A stretch of 64,000 nt of DNA, taken from positions 62,001 to 126,000 of the forward strand of contig NZ_FNPX01000009.1 in assembly GCF_900107415.1 (NCBI RefSeq), given 5' to 3'. A program made the position numbers and the translations under genes. This DNA comes from Jannaschia faecimaris (lineage in GTDB: Bacteria > Pseudomonadota > Alphaproteobacteria > Rhodobacterales > Rhodobacteraceae). This document shows, piece by piece, positions 29,288 through 39,743 of the stretch. Position 1 is the first letter of the stretch. Each line of letters starts with the position of its first letter. The notes beneath the pieces were generated by a model, which did not search any database, was not told the origin of the DNA, and worked only from the letters and a program-made list of their open reading frames with translations.

Positions 29288-29806
29288 TCAGTTGGTCTTG
29301 GCGGTCTCGGAGGGCTTCTGCTGCGGCATCGGCTTGCTGTTTCCGCCAAGCGGATCGTCCTGCCGTTGAACCGCGCCCTCAAAATGGGCACCCGATTCGA
29401 TGGCGATTGTCTTGTGTATGATGTCGCCTTCCACGCGCGCGGTGGACGTCAGGCGTACCTTCAGACCACGAACCCGGCCGATAACGCGGCCGTTGACCAC
29501 GATGTCGTCGGCGATCACTTCGCCGCGCACGACGGCGGTTTCGCCAACGGTCAGAAGGTGTGCCTGGATGTTGCCCTCGACTTCGCCTTCGATCTGGATG
29601 TCACCGGACGTCTTGATATCGCCCTTGATGACAAGGTCCGTAGACAGCGTAGATGGGGCCACCTTGGGCTTCATCGCCGACTGACCGGCCCCAAGTTCAA
29701 GGCTGGCGGGCTTCGGCGGCGGCGTCGATGACGCCGGGGCAGAGCCGGGAGCGGTGGGCTTGTCGGCGTCGCCGCCGGGCTGGTTCAACTTCGATTTAGA
29801 AAACAT
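29288..29806 (-). CDS. Bactofilin (polymer-forming cytoskeletal protein)
   Basis: A 172-residue bactofilin. A Pro/Ala/Ser-rich disordered N-terminus (1-50) precedes the beta-helix core at about 55-145: VIKGDIKTSGDIQIEGEVEG, LTVGETAVVRGEVIADDIVV, GRVRGLKVRLTSTARVEGDI, AIESGAHFEG, then a short Pro/Gln tail. Bactofilins form filaments that position cell-wall enzymes. Its first 11 bases overlap the end of the M23 peptidase gene, a pairing seen widely, where the peptidase and filament act together in cell shape. AGGTCAGG lies just before the ATG. Confidence 0.93.
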   Translation of the reverse strand: MFSKSKLNQPGGDADKPTAPGSAPASSTPPPKPASLELGAGQSAMKPKVAPSTLSTDLVIKGDIKTSGDIQIEGEVEGNIQAHLLTVGETAVVRGEVIADDIVVNGRVIGRVRGLKVRLTSTARVEGDIIHKTIAIESGAHFEGAVQRQDDPLGGNSKPMPQQKPSETAKTN

Positions 29807-31124
29807 CCTGACCTGCGTTTATGAAGGTTACTGGGTTCAGGGCCTCGCCATTGCGCCTTATTTCATAATGAAGGTGCACGCCGGTCGACCGTCCGGTTGT
29901 CCCCATACCACCGATGTTCTGTCCGCGCGAGACCCTTTGGCCCTGCCGCACGTCAATGGAGTTGAGATGGGCATATCGCGTTTCGAAGCCGAGGGGGTGC
30001 CGGATCTTCACGAGCTTGCCATATCCGGACTGCCAGCCCGCGTGGATCACGGTTCCTTCGGCGGTGGCAAGGATTGGCGTGCCGCGGCCTGCGGCAAAAT
30101 CCATGCCGGAGTGCATCCGGCCCCACCGAGGCCCGAAGCCCGAGGTGCGGCGGTGCGGAGCGCTGACGGGATGCGCCAGCGGCAGGCTCTCGGCGGCCAG
30201 GCGGTACATGTCGACGTCTTCCAGCTTATCGAGGATGCGGTTGGCGCGGGGAGTATCCTGATCCGGTAGTTCGTTACCGCTGCGCGTTGAGACGACGACC
30301 GGCTCCAAAGGGCCACCCTGGCCGTTGTAACCGCTCCGCACCGTGCTCAGGAGGGCGTCGGAAGATATGCCGGCGCGGGCAAACACCCGCTCCAACGGGG
30401 AAAGGGACGTCTCGAGGGCGGTCTCCAAGCGCTGGAAGATGCGGTCGTTTCGGTCCGCGACAACCGCGGCCATCGCTTCCATTCGGGCGATCTCCGCATC
30501 GGCGCTGGAGGCCACGATGACCGCCTCGTCACGTTCCAGCGCGGTCGCATCAAGAGCTTCGGTGAGGGCTTCGGAGGTGGCCGCGTTATCAGCGGCCAGA
30601 CGCTCGGCGCGGGCTGCGGCTTCGGGCGCATTTTCCAGTCTGGCCAGCAGCGTCTCGGCCTCGTCGCGAGCGGCGTTTCGCTCGGCCACGGTGCGGCGCA
30701 GGGTCCGCTGAATGACTTCGATGCCGGTTTCCAACTCTCGTACGCGCTGTTCGCTGGAAAGGACCGTCCCCTGCATCTTGGAGACTTCTTCAAGCGCAGA
30801 ATAGAAGCGATCCAGCGCCTGTTCTGCCTCCTCGGCGCGTGTGTCGCGCTCTTGCGAGAGGACGGCGAGGCGTGACTCGTAGGCGATCTGCGCGCGGGCC
30901 GCCTGATCGCGGTTCGACCCCGAGGTGATTGCCCCGATCAGGAAGAAGGACGTGACGACGACCGTCCAGCCGACCAACAGGGCACCACCGACCAGAACCC
31001 CGGCCTGCGTGACTGGTCGCATACGGACAAAACGCGTGCCCTCTTCGGATTTCAGGAACAACCGCTGCTCAGGCAGGTGGCGTTCAAGTCGCGCGTTCAG
31101 TTTGTCCGATAGCCGTTGATTCAC
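29796..31124 (-). CDS. M23 family metallopeptidase with coiled coil (LytM type), membrane-anchored
   Basis: A 442-residue inner-membrane murein hydrolase-like protein. Cytoplasmic N-terminus about 45 residues, one TM helix (AGVLVGGALLVGWTVVVTSFFLIG), a long coiled coil of about 170 residues rich in Ala/Glu/Arg, and the C-terminal LytM domain with HSGMDFAAGRGTPILA, RYAHLNSIDV and VHLHYEIRRNG (zinc ligands His/Asp and HxH). All ligands are kept, so it may be active. I chose the GTG at 31124, which has GGGGGATGG before it; another in-frame GTG at 31199 is possible. It overlaps the bactofilin gene by 11 bases. Confidence 0.88.
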   Translation of the reverse strand: MNQRLSDKLNARLERHLPEQRLFLKSEEGTRFVRMRPVTQAGVLVGGALLVGWTVVVTSFFLIGAITSGSNRDQAARAQIAYESRLAVLSQERDTRAEEAEQALDRFYSALEEVSKMQGTVLSSEQRVRELETGIEVIQRTLRRTVAERNAARDEAETLLARLENAPEAAARAERLAADNAATSEALTEALDATALERDEAVIVASSADAEIARMEAMAAVVADRNDRIFQRLETALETSLSPLERVFARAGISSDALLSTVRSGYNGQGGPLEPVVVSTRSGNELPDQDTPRANRILDKLEDVDMYRLAAESLPLAHPVSAPHRRTSGFGPRWGRMHSGMDFAAGRGTPILATAEGTVIHAGWQSGYGKLVKIRHPLGFETRYAHLNSIDVRQGQRVSRGQNIGGMGTTGRSTGVHLHYEIRRNGEALNPVTFINAGQDVF

Positions 31125-31325
31125 GAACCATCCCCCGTCTGTGAGTGAGGGGCCCGCAACACGCACCCCTGTCTGTCCCCAGGTCACCCTTTCGTTCACG
31201 AAGGGTTTACCGTTGGGCGGGTTCTAGAGTGACTGTGGCGATCCGGCAACCATGCAGCATTTATCAAGGCCGGGCGGTGGCAGAATCTCGCTTGTTGTTG
31301 ATGCGGCTGGAAATTGCCCCGGAGG

Positions 31326-32134
31326 TCAGACTTCCTCGGTCAGGGGCCAGTAAAAATCGGGCGGCAGGCCAGCGTCGGCGCGCTTCTCCTCGTTGAAGGG
31401 GGGCTTGAGGACGCCGTGGAAGTGTTTTCGCACAAGGGCGTGAAATGCATCTTTCGGGTCCAGGTCATTGCGTCCGCAAAGGAAATTGAACCATTTGCTG
31501 CCATAGGCCACGTGGCTCACCTCCTCGCCATAGATGGTTTCCAGTGCGGCGACCGCTTCGGCCTCCTTGGCGCGCTTGAAGACGTCGATCATGCCGGGGG
31601 TCACATCGAGGCCCCGCGCTTCCAGCACCATCGGCACCACGGCCAGCCGCGCCATCAGGTCGGTGGCCGTTTCCTCGGCTGCGCGCCACATGCCTGCGTG
31701 CGCTGCAAGCGCACCGTAGTGGCTTCCCGCTGCTTCGAGGCAGTCAGCCATCAGATTGAAATGCTTCGATTCGTCGTCAGCGGCTGAAACCCAGTCGTCG
31801 AAGAAGCCCATCGGCAAGGGCACGTGGCTGAACCGTGCGATGATGTCCCAATGCAGGTCGACCGCGTTCAGTTCGATATGGGCCACGGCATGCAGCAGGG
31901 CGATTCGGCCTTCCGTTGTGCCTGGCTTGCGTCGTGGCACGTCGCGTGGGTTTGCCAGTTCCGGCCGGGCGGGGCGTGCGGGTTGCATCGGCGGGTTGGC
32001 GGTGCCGACGGCGATCGGGGTGTCGCCCCTGCGCGCGGCCCGCCACGCGGCTGCGTGTCTGCGCGACAGTGCCGTCTTGGCCCGACCGTCCGCAGTGGTC
32101 AGAACCTCTACCGCCATTTCGGCAAGCGTCAGGC

Positions 32135-32138
<4 letters not shown>
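31326..32138 (-). CDS. DUF455 ferritin-like protein
   Basis: A 270-residue protein of the DUF455 family with a ferritin-like four-helix fold. Metal-type motifs: HAVAHIELNAVDLHWD (Glu and two His), ADDESKHFNLM (ExxH) and YGEEVSHVAYG (ExxH), giving a probable di-iron centre. Its reaction is unknown. Arg/Ala-rich residues occupy the first 60 positions. The ATG overlaps the bcp stop by four bases (ATGA), so it is coupled to a peroxidase gene, hinting at a role in oxidative or tRNA-type hydroxylation chemistry; this is inference. Confidence 0.87.
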
Positions 32139-32602
<464 letters not shown>

Positions 32603-32725
32603 GCGGGGTCTCCGAAAATGGGGTTGGCGTCGGTTTGGTGGCGGGTCGTCCTGCAAGGGACTTGGAACCCGAGGGGCGGCGGGTCAAGGTAAAGCCCCGA
32701 TCCCTGCATCTGGAACCTGTTGTTC

Positions 32726-35700
32726 ATGACCGACCCAAGCCCCCGACGTTCCCGACGCGTGCCGCGCGCTTTGACGCTGGTGCTGCTTGTGGTGGTAAGC
32801 CTGCTTGGCGGGGCTGCCTGGCGTCTGACCGAGGGGCCGATCGCCTTGCCCGATTGGACGATTGAGCGGATTGAGCAGCGGATCGCCCGAGACATGGCCC
32901 CGCGCGACGTATCGCTGGGGCAGGTGGCGCTATTTTATGATCTGGAAGACCAGGCGTTACGACTTGCATTGTCCGGTGCGGAGCTGAGCGAGGAGGATGT
33001 GCCGATCGTCAGCCTGCCAAGCGCGCGGGTCGCTCTGGACGGCAAGGCCCTGCTGCGCGGCAAGCTGCGGCCCCGGACGATCGATGTGGACGGTCTGGTG
33101 CTGGATGTGTCGCGCGACGCCGAGGGCCGGCTCTCGCTCGCCTTCGGCTCGGGCGGCGGAACGCTGCCCAGCACCTGGGCCGAGGCGCTGGAAACCGTCG
33201 ATGCGCTTCTGGCCACGCCCGCCATCGCAGCCCTGGACGAGGTGACTGTCGCAGGCGTCGCTGTCCGGTTCGACGATGCGATAACCGGCTTGGCGCAGCA
33301 GACGGAGGATGGCACGGTCATCTGGCGGCGCGAGGAGGACGGCCTGCGCCTGTCGCTGACATCCGACCTGCGGCTGGGACCCGAGACGGCGCAGATTGCC
33401 GTAAGCCTGGCCCGCCGCGCCGACAGCGGACAGGGGGCCGAGGCGCGGGTGGTTCTGACCGGATTGTCCATGGGCGGGTTAGCCGAAGTCCTGCCGAACG
33501 TGCCTGCGCTGACCTTGGTCACCGGGGAGGTTTCGGCCACCGCGTCCATGTCCTTGGCCGAGGATGGCACACCGGGCCCCCTTCGCGGGCGAGTCGTGGG
33601 GCGCGGCGCGCGGATGGTCGATCGGCCTGCACTCGCGATGGATCGGGCAATCCTGGCGTTCGACTGGCTGCCCGGATCGGGGCGCATCGGTCTGAGCGAA
33701 ATCGCTGCCGCCTCGGACGATGTCGATATCACCGCCGAAGGTCAGATTCTGCTGGATGACGGGCTGACCGGGCCGATCCAGATGCAGTTGCGCATGGGCC
33801 GGACGATCCTCGACCCAGAGGGGCTGCTGGATCGGCGGGTAGAGTTTGACCAAGGCGTGTTCGAGGCGCGCCTGACGCAGCAGCCGCTGGCGCTGCGCAT
33901 CGGTCAGGCCATGGTCACCGGTCCTTCGGGCACGGCGCGCCTGTCGGGGAACCTGGTTTTCGGCGCGTCGGGGCCGGACGGTGCGCTGCGTCTTGCCGTG
34001 CCGCGGATGAGCGTGTCCGATCTTGTCGCGCTCTGGCCGCCAACGTTGCAGGTGCAGGCGCGCACATGGTTTACCAACAACATGCTGTTGGGAACGGCGA
34101 CAGGGGCGACTGCGCTGCTGCGAATCGCGCCGGGGCGACCGCCAGACGTCGCCGCGAGCTTCGACTTCCAGGACAGCTCGTTCCGGTACATGCGCTTCAT
34201 GCCTCCCGCGCTGGATACGGACGGGGCCGCGCAGCTTTCCGACAACCGCCTGACCCTGCGTGTGGACCGGGGCCGTGTGGCCACCGCCGAACAGGAGGGC
34301 ACGGGCGGTGACATCGATATCGCAGGAACCGTCTTTAGCATCCTGGACACGACAGAGCGACCATCGACGGGTGATCTGTCGTTGCTGGCGCGGGGGGAGA
34401 TAGGGGACATGCTGGAGCTTCTGGACAACCGCCCCTTTCGCCTGCTGGAGCGATTGCGCAAGTCCCGAGACTTCGTTGCGGGGCAGGCGGAGGCACGCGT
34501 CTCGGTGCGCCTGCCGCTGCGCCGTGGAAATGCGCCAGTGGATATTGCCTACGAAGTCGGTGCACGGCTGACGGATGTCACCAGTCGGGACATCGTCCCC
34601 GGCAAGGTGCTGGCCGCCGACGCGCTGATCCTGACGGTGGTGCCCGGACAAGTGCAGATCGAAGGTGATATGACGTTGGAAGGCGTGCCGTTCTCGGGTC
34701 GCTGGAGCCAGACGTTGCCGCCGCCCTCGACCGAAGCGATCGACCCCGATGCCCCGCCCGGCCCGGACGAACCCCTGCCCGAGCCGGGGAGCGTTGCCGG
34801 GACAGCGCGCGTGTCGGCAGAAGGGCTGACCCGGCTGGGTATCACGCTCGATGCTCTGGAGCTATCGGGGTCGGCGCTTGCCGACATTGCGGTGAGCCTG
34901 CCGCCGGGTGCGCCGCCGCGCCTGACGGTGACCAGCGATCTGCGGGGTATGACGGCAGCACTGCCGGCCATCAGTTGGCGCAAACCCCGCGATGGGACTG
35001 CCCAGCTGGAGGTAGAGGCTACCTTGTCCGAGACGGCCGACATCACTCGGATCGCCATCGATGCGCCCGGCCTTACGGCCAGCGGCCGCGTCAGCCTGCG
35101 TCCGGGCAACGACGGGTTGCTGCAAGCAACGTTCGACGCGGTGGACACGGGCTGGTTCCGGGGGCCGCTGGTCTTGACGGGGCGAGGGGCCGGCGTCGCG
35201 CCCGCGATCGGTATTCGGGGCGGGCGTGCCGACCTGCGCCGTGCCCTGTTAGTCGGAGAGGGCGGCGGCGACGGCGGCGAAGGTGCACCGCTGGACATCG
35301 CGCTGGAGCGGCTGACCATCACGGAGGGCATCGTGATGACGGATCTGCGCGCGAGCCTGCGCGGCGGGTCCGGTGAATTCACCGGGCGGATTAACGGCGG
35401 TGCGGCGGTCGAGGGCGTATTGGTCCCGCAGGCCGGAGGCTCGGCGGTGCAGATCCGGGGCAACGACGGCGGCGGGGTTCTGCGGTCGGCGGGGTTGTTC
35501 GAGGATGCGCGTGGCGGTTCGATCTCCCTGACGCTGCGCCCCACCGGGGCAACGGGAGCATATGCCGGGCAACTTCGAATGGGGGATTTGCGTGTGCGCG
35601 AAGCGCCTGCGTTGGCATCGCTGTTGCAGGCCCTGTCGGTTGTCGGAATCCTGGAGCAACTGACCGGCGAGGGGCTGTTTTTCGAGACGGTCGAATCCGA

Positions 35701-36007
35701 CTTCACCCTGCGGCCCGAAGATATTGTCGTCCGTCGGGCCAGTGCCGTTGGTCCGTCAATGTCGATCACAGCCGATGGCACTTTCGATATCGGGACCAAG
35801 ATGATGGATCTGCAAGGGGTGATCTCGCCGATCTACCTGGTGAACGGGCTGTTCGGGGCCCTGTTCTCGCGTCCGGACGAGGGGCTGTTCGGCTTTAGCT
35901 ATCGCCTGACGGGCCAAGCCGAGGACCCGGACGTCGACGTCAACCCGTTGTCGATCCTGACGCCCGGCATCTTTCGCGACATCTTCCGCAGGCCACCGCC
36001 ATCCTGA
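32726..36007 (+). CDS. DUF3971/AsmA-like (YhdP-type) large envelope protein
   Basis: A 1093-residue protein with one N-terminal TM helix (ALTLVLLVVVSLLGGAAW) and a long periplasmic part made of repeating beta-strand units, typical of AsmA/YhdP/TamB-type bridge proteins. DUF3971-type core lies in the middle; the end (MMDLQGVISPIYLVNGLFGA, DVDVNPLSILTPGIFRDIF) matches the C-terminal AsmA_2 region. YhdP-type proteins are thought to carry phospholipids to the outer membrane; here the role is inferred from architecture. I preferred the ATG at 32726 over a TTG six bases earlier. queA follows 12 bases later. Confidence 0.85.
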   Translation: MTDPSPRRSRRVPRALTLVLLVVVSLLGGAAWRLTEGPIALPDWTIERIEQRIARDMAPRDVSLGQVALFYDLEDQALRLALSGAELSEEDVPIVSLPSARVALDGKALLRGKLRPRTIDVDGLVLDVSRDAEGRLSLAFGSGGGTLPSTWAEALETVDALLATPAIAALDEVTVAGVAVRFDDAITGLAQQTEDGTVIWRREEDGLRLSLTSDLRLGPETAQIAVSLARRADSGQGAEARVVLTGLSMGGLAEVLPNVPALTLVTGEVSATASMSLAEDGTPGPLRGRVVGRGARMVDRPALAMDRAILAFDWLPGSGRIGLSEIAAASDDVDITAEGQILLDDGLTGPIQMQLRMGRTILDPEGLLDRRVEFDQGVFEARLTQQPLALRIGQAMVTGPSGTARLSGNLVFGASGPDGALRLAVPRMSVSDLVALWPPTLQVQARTWFTNNMLLGTATGATALLRIAPGRPPDVAASFDFQDSSFRYMRFMPPALDTDGAAQLSDNRLTLRVDRGRVATAEQEGTGGDIDIAGTVFSILDTTERPSTGDLSLLARGEIGDMLELLDNRPFRLLERLRKSRDFVAGQAEARVSVRLPLRRGNAPVDIAYEVGARLTDVTSRDIVPGKVLAADALILTVVPGQVQIEGDMTLEGVPFSGRWSQTLPPPSTEAIDPDAPPGPDEPLPEPGSVAGTARVSAEGLTRLGITLDALELSGSALADIAVSLPPGAPPRLTVTSDLRGMTAALPAISWRKPRDGTAQLEVEATLSETADITRIAIDAPGLTASGRVSLRPGNDGLLQATFDAVDTGWFRGPLVLTGRGAGVAPAIGIRGGRADLRRALLVGEGGGDGGEGAPLDIALERLTITEGIVMTDLRASLRGGSGEFTGRINGGAAVEGVLVPQAGGSAVQIRGNDGGGVLRSAGLFEDARGGSISLTLRPTGATGAYAGQLRMGDLRVREAPALASLLQALSVVGILEQLTGEGLFFETVESDFTLRPEDIVVRRASAVGPSMSITADGTFDIGTKMMDLQGVISPIYLVNGLFGALFSRPDEGLFGFSYRLTGQAEDPDVDVNPLSILTPGIFRDIFRRPPPS

Positions 36008-36019
36008 TAGGGGGGCGGC

Positions 36020-37069
36020 ATGAAACTCTCTGATTTCGATTTCGATCTGCCGGACGACCTGATTGCGACGCGGCCTGCGTCGCCCCGCTCCTCCTCCCGG
36101 TTGATGGTGGGACAGGGGGATGCGATCACCGACGCCGTGTTCACCGACCTGCCGCGCTGGCTCCGACCGGGTGACCGGTTGATCCTGAACGATACCAAGG
36201 TGATTCCCGCGCGGCTGAACGGCACGCGTGTGCGGGACACGACGGACGGGTCCGGGCGCGCCAAGGTGGAGTTCACGCTGACCGCCGCGCAGCCCGACGG
36301 CAGCTGGCGGGCACTGGTCAAACCGCTTCGCAAACTTAAAATCGGGGACACGATCGAACTGGACGCAGGTCATCGTGCCATCATCGTGGACCGGACCGCG
36401 ACGGACGTGGCCCTGCGCTTCGACTGCGCGCCAGAAGACGTTCATGCGCTGTTGGATGCGGCGGGGCAGATGCCTCTTCCGCCATATATCGCCGCCAAGC
36501 GCGCGCCCGATGCCCAAGACCGCGACGACTACCAAACGGTCTGGGCGCGTCATTCCGGGGCCGTTGCCGCACCCACCGCAAGTCTGCATTTTGATGCACC
36601 CCTCTTGGAGGAGTTGCGCGCACAGGGCGTCGATTTCACCGAAGTGACCCTGCACGTGGGTGCCGGCACCTTCCTGCCGGTGAAAGTGGAAGACGTGACG
36701 ACGCACAAGATGCACGCCGAATGGGGCGAAGTGACGCCAGAGGCCGCCGCAGCCATCGCACAAACGCAGGCCAACGGCGGGCGCGTCATCCCGGTTGGAA
36801 CGACGGCCCTGCGCCTGATTGAAAGCGCCGCGGTCGCCGGGCAGATCGCGCCATTCAGGGGAAATACGGAAATCTTTATTTATCCGGGCTATGAATTCCG
36901 TGTCGCTGACGGCCTGATTACCAATTTCCACCTCCCACAATCGACGTTGCTGATGCTGGTCTCCGCTATGATGGGACGCGACCGAATGCTGCGGATGTAC
37001 GCGCATGCAATCGCCGGGAAATACCGCTTCTTCAGCTATGGAGACGCGTCCTTACTCCTGCCGGAGTGA
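36020..37069 (+). CDS. queA: S-adenosylmethionine:tRNA ribosyltransferase-isomerase
   Basis: A 349-residue enzyme that moves ribose from SAM to preQ1 in tRNA, giving epoxyqueuosine. Conserved blocks: [23 protein letters not shown] (start), [117 protein letters not shown] (seen as pieces). It works with Tgt at 62-63 kb in the same pathway. It lies 12 bases after the DUF3971 gene, with AGGGGGGCGGC before the ATG. Confidence 0.97.
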   Translation: MKLSDFDFDLPDDLIATRPASPRSSSRLMVGQGDAITDAVFTDLPRWLRPGDRLILNDTKVIPARLNGTRVRDTTDGSGRAKVEFTLTAAQPDGSWRALVKPLRKLKIGDTIELDAGHRAIIVDRTATDVALRFDCAPEDVHALLDAAGQMPLPPYIAAKRAPDAQDRDDYQTVWARHSGAVAAPTASLHFDAPLLEELRAQGVDFTEVTLHVGAGTFLPVKVEDVTTHKMHAEWGEVTPEAAAAIAQTQANGGRVIPVGTTALRLIESAAVAGQIAPFRGNTEIFIYPGYEFRVADGLITNFHLPQSTLLMLVSAMMGRDRMLRMYAHAIAGKYRFFSYGDASLLLPE

Positions 37070-37219
37070 GGGGGCACCAATCGCGAAATCGACCGTGGCC
37101 GCTTAGTGGTGCGCAAGGATCCTCCGGGCAGAATCGACCGTGTCGCAAATGGGGTGGACGCATCGTTCCATCGGGCGTAGGCGCGATTCGAAATTCTCCC
37201 GGACCGAAGGGCCCCCGAT

Positions 37220-38497
37220 ATGCTTTCTGTCATTCGCAATTCCTGGGCCCTGCTGGTCGGAATCATGCTGCTTATGCTCGGCAACGGGATGCAGGGTACG
37301 CTGCTGGGCGTACGGGGGAGTATCGAAGGATTCTCGACCGGATCCATGTCGATCATCATGTCGAGCTATTTTGCGGGGTTCCTGCTGGGCTCGCAGTTGG
37401 TGCCGCGGCTGATCCGCAAGGTCGGTCACGTGCGAGTCTTTGCCTTCCTGGGCTCGCTCGCCTCGGCGGGTCTGATTCTGTATCCGCTGCTGACCAACGA
37501 GATTGCCTGGGTCGCGCTGCGCCTGGTGTTGGGGTTCTGTTTCTGCGGCGTCTACATCGTTTCCGAAAGCTGGCTGAACAACACTACGACGAACGCGACA
37601 CGCGGTCGGGCGCTGTCGCTCTACATCATTGCGCAGATGATCGGGATCGTCGCGGCCCAAGCGCTGTTCGCGTTGGGCGATGCCAGCGATTTTACGCTGT
37701 TCATCATCGTTTCGGTGCTGGTGTCGCTGGCATTCGCGCCGATCCTGCTTTCGGCCACGCCGGTTCCACCGTTCGAGAGCGCGAAGCCGATGTCCTTCAA
37801 GGACCTCTACCACGTGTCGCCCCTGGGCTTTGTTGGTGTTTTCCTTCTGGGGGCGGTGTTCTCGGCGCTGTTCGGAATGGCGGGTGTTTTCGGCGCGGCG
37901 GCCAGCCTGAGCACGGTGCAGATCGCCCTGTTCGTCTCGGCCATCTATCTGGGCGGGCTGGTGCTGCAATATCCGATCGGTTGGGCGTCGGACCGGCTTG
38001 ATCGCCGCCTGATGGTGGTGATCGGGGCCATCGTGGGGGCAGTGGCCTGCGCGTTGGGTGCGACGGGGTTAGGTGGTGTGAACGGCTTATATGTCTCGGC
38101 GTTCATCATCGGCGGGATGGCCAATCCACTCTATGCGATCCTGCTGGCCTACACGAACGACTACCTCCAACCCGAGGATATGGCCTCGGCCTCGGCTCAG
38201 CTGTTATTCGTCAATGGGGTAGGTGCCGTCGGTGGCCCGCTGGTCACAGGTTGGCTGATGGGCTTTGCGGGACCGGCCGGGTTCTTCATCTTTCTTGGCG
38301 TGCTGATGGTCGCGTTGGCCGTGTACGCCGTGTGGCGGATGATGCGGCGTGGCGTTCTGCCGATGGACGAAGATCAAAGCAGCTATGTCGTGCTTTCTCC
38401 CATGGCGACGACTTCGGTCACCATGGACTCGGTAATCGAGGGCTGGGAGGAACAAGCTGTCGAGGGCACCACAGATGCAAAAGGGGAAGCCGCATGA
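37220..38497 (+). CDS. Major facilitator superfamily transporter (YcaD-like)
   Basis: A 425-residue transporter with about 12 TM helices. The style (VGIMLLMLGNGMQGTLLGVRG at the start, GFCFCGVYIVSESWLN, YPIGWASDRLDRRLMV in the middle loop, YTNDYLQPEDMASASAQLLF) is the YcaD/MFS_1 small subgroup. The substrate is unknown. The last 50 residues are a polar cytoplasmic tail. The start at 37220 has only a weak ribosome site (CGAAGGG). The stop overlaps the DUF924 start by four bases (ATGA), so the two genes are coupled. Confidence 0.88.
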   Translation: MLSVIRNSWALLVGIMLLMLGNGMQGTLLGVRGSIEGFSTGSMSIIMSSYFAGFLLGSQLVPRLIRKVGHVRVFAFLGSLASAGLILYPLLTNEIAWVALRLVLGFCFCGVYIVSESWLNNTTTNATRGRALSLYIIAQMIGIVAAQALFALGDASDFTLFIIVSVLVSLAFAPILLSATPVPPFESAKPMSFKDLYHVSPLGFVGVFLLGAVFSALFGMAGVFGAAASLSTVQIALFVSAIYLGGLVLQYPIGWASDRLDRRLMVVIGAIVGAVACALGATGLGGVNGLYVSAFIIGGMANPLYAILLAYTNDYLQPEDMASASAQLLFVNGVGAVGGPLVTGWLMGFAGPAGFFIFLGVLMVALAVYAVWRMMRRGVLPMDEDQSSYVVLSPMATTSVTMDSVIEGWEEQAVEGTTDAKGEAA

Positions 38498-39069
38498 CGT
38501 TGCGCACCGCGGATGAGGTCAACCGATTCTGGTTCTCCGAGCTGACGCCCGCCGACTGGTACAAAAAGGATGACGCGCTGGACGACCAGATGCGCGACCG
38601 GTTCTTCGAAACCTGGGAGGCCGCTGAGCATCTGCATGGATCTTGGGGGGCGACGGCCCGCGGGTCGTTGGCGCTGCTGATCCTGACAGACCAGATGTCG
38701 CGCAACATGATGCGGGGGCATGCGCGCGCCTTTTCGACCGACTGGCTGGCGCGGGCAGTCACGAAATCGGCAATCCGGCGGGGTTTCGATCTGAAGATCG
38801 AAGGCTCGGCGCGGCAGTTCTTCTATCTGCCGCTGGAGCATTCGGAGGTCATGCAGGACCAGGAACAGGCCGTTCGCCTGATCATGATGCGCATGGATGC
38901 TCCTCTGATGCTGCTCCATGCGCGGGCGCACCGGGAAATTATCCGTCAGTTCGGTCGTTTTCCGTTTCGAAACGAGGTTCTGGGGCGGAAGACTTCGGCG
39001 GCGGAGCGCGCGTTTCTTGACGCGGGGGCCTATGGTGCGGTCCTGCGGAAGCTTCAGGCAGAGGTCTGA
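38494..39069 (+). CDS. DUF924 family protein
   Basis: A 191-residue DUF924 protein (alpha-helical, TPR-like fold, function unknown). Family blocks: VNRFWFSELTPADWYKKDD, ALLILTDQMSRNMMRG, RQFFYLPLEHSEVMQDQEQA, HREIIRQFGRFPFRNEVLGR. It is translationally coupled to the MFS transporter before it. Its last 16 bases overlap the end of the convergent TetR gene. Confidence 0.9.
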   Translation: MTLRTADEVNRFWFSELTPADWYKKDDALDDQMRDRFFETWEAAEHLHGSWGATARGSLALLILTDQMSRNMMRGHARAFSTDWLARAVTKSAIRRGFDLKIEGSARQFFYLPLEHSEVMQDQEQAVRLIMMRMDAPLMLLHARAHREIIRQFGRFPFRNEVLGRKTSAAERAFLDAGAYGAVLRKLQAEV

Positions 39070-39644
39070 ACCGACGGGCGCAACCACGCCTTCAGATAAG
39101 CGATCAGCGGATCACGAAGACCGTTTTCGCTGTGCAGCGCGCAGAACCTCAGCGCCATGACCTGAACGGCGAAGGCCTGCACCCCCTCGGCCAGAAGGGC
39201 GGGCGAAACGTCTTGGCGAAACGGTCCGGCGGCGATCCAACGCTCGAAGATCTCGATCTGTCGGGCGAAGGTGCCGGCGATCACGCCGATCTCCTCGCGC
39301 GCGGCGGCACCGGAATAGCGCAGGATCACGTCGAAGACATAGCGCTCGCTGGTCATGAAGGTCAGTAATGGCAACATCCGGTCCACGATGTCCGTCACAC
39401 CCGACGGCGCTGTGTCGGTATCAACCCGGTCCAGTTCTGCATTCATACGGTCGCCGATAAGCCGATCCATCAGCGCGTCCTTGTCTTTAAAATGCGCGAA
39501 GAAGGTGCCCTTGGCGACGCCCGCCGCCTGCACGACGTCTTCGACCCGAAGGGCTTCGAACGCCTTTGAAGCGACCATATCCTCGGCCACCGAGACGAGG
39601 CGCGCCCGTGTTTCGAGCGTCCGTTTTTGCATCATCCGAGCCAT
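39054..39644 (-). CDS. TetR family transcriptional regulator
   Basis: About 196 residues. N-terminal helix-turn-helix: LETRARLVSVAEDMVASKAF, VEDVVQAAGVAKGTFFAHFKDKDALMDRLI, a standard TetR signature. The C-terminal ligand-binding domain is variable. Start uncertain: ATGs at 39662, 39644 and 39635 are all in frame with weak ribosome sites; 39644 is a compromise. It faces a quinone reductase gene across an intergenic region with three identical-type palindromes, so it probably represses that gene and itself. Confidence 0.88.
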   Translation of the reverse strand: MARMMQKRTLETRARLVSVAEDMVASKAFEALRVEDVVQAAGVAKGTFFAHFKDKDALMDRLIGDRMNAELDRVDTDTAPSGVTDIVDRMLPLLTFMTSERYVFDVILRYSGAAAREEIGVIAGTFARQIEIFERWIAAGPFRQDVSPALLAEGVQAFAVQVMALRFCALHSENGLRDPLIAYLKAWLRPSVQTSA

Positions 39645-39665
39645 TCGGCTGAGGTGCCACATAAA

Positions 39666-39728
39666 TTGACCCAGGTCAAATTAATATATTGACCACGGTC
39701 AATTAATAAATAATATGACCGTGGTCAG
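39666..39728. promoter_or_regulatory. Three TetR operators (TTGACC-N2-GGTCAA)
   Basis: Three palindromes: TTGACCCAGGTCAA (39666-39679), TTGACCACGGTCAA (39689-39702) and ATGACCGTGGTCAG (39715-39728). Centres are 23 and 26 bases apart, roughly two and two-and-a-half helical turns. They fill the divergent region between the tetR and quinone reductase genes. Confidence 0.85.
39689..39716 (+). promoter_or_regulatory. Sigma-70-type promoter of the quinone reductase gene
   Basis: TTGACC (39689-39694), 16 bases, TAATAT (39711-39716). The -35 box is the left half of operator 2 and operator 3 begins at the -10 box, so a bound repressor would cover the promoter. Confidence 0.6.
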
Positions 39729-39743
39729 TTTATGGAGCACACA

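Noticed and set aside
39711-39728. Third TTGACC-type palindrome as part of a mobile-element end
   Set aside because: The three palindromes are evenly spaced between divergent genes and fit a TetR operator array; no transposase or terminal repeats nearby.
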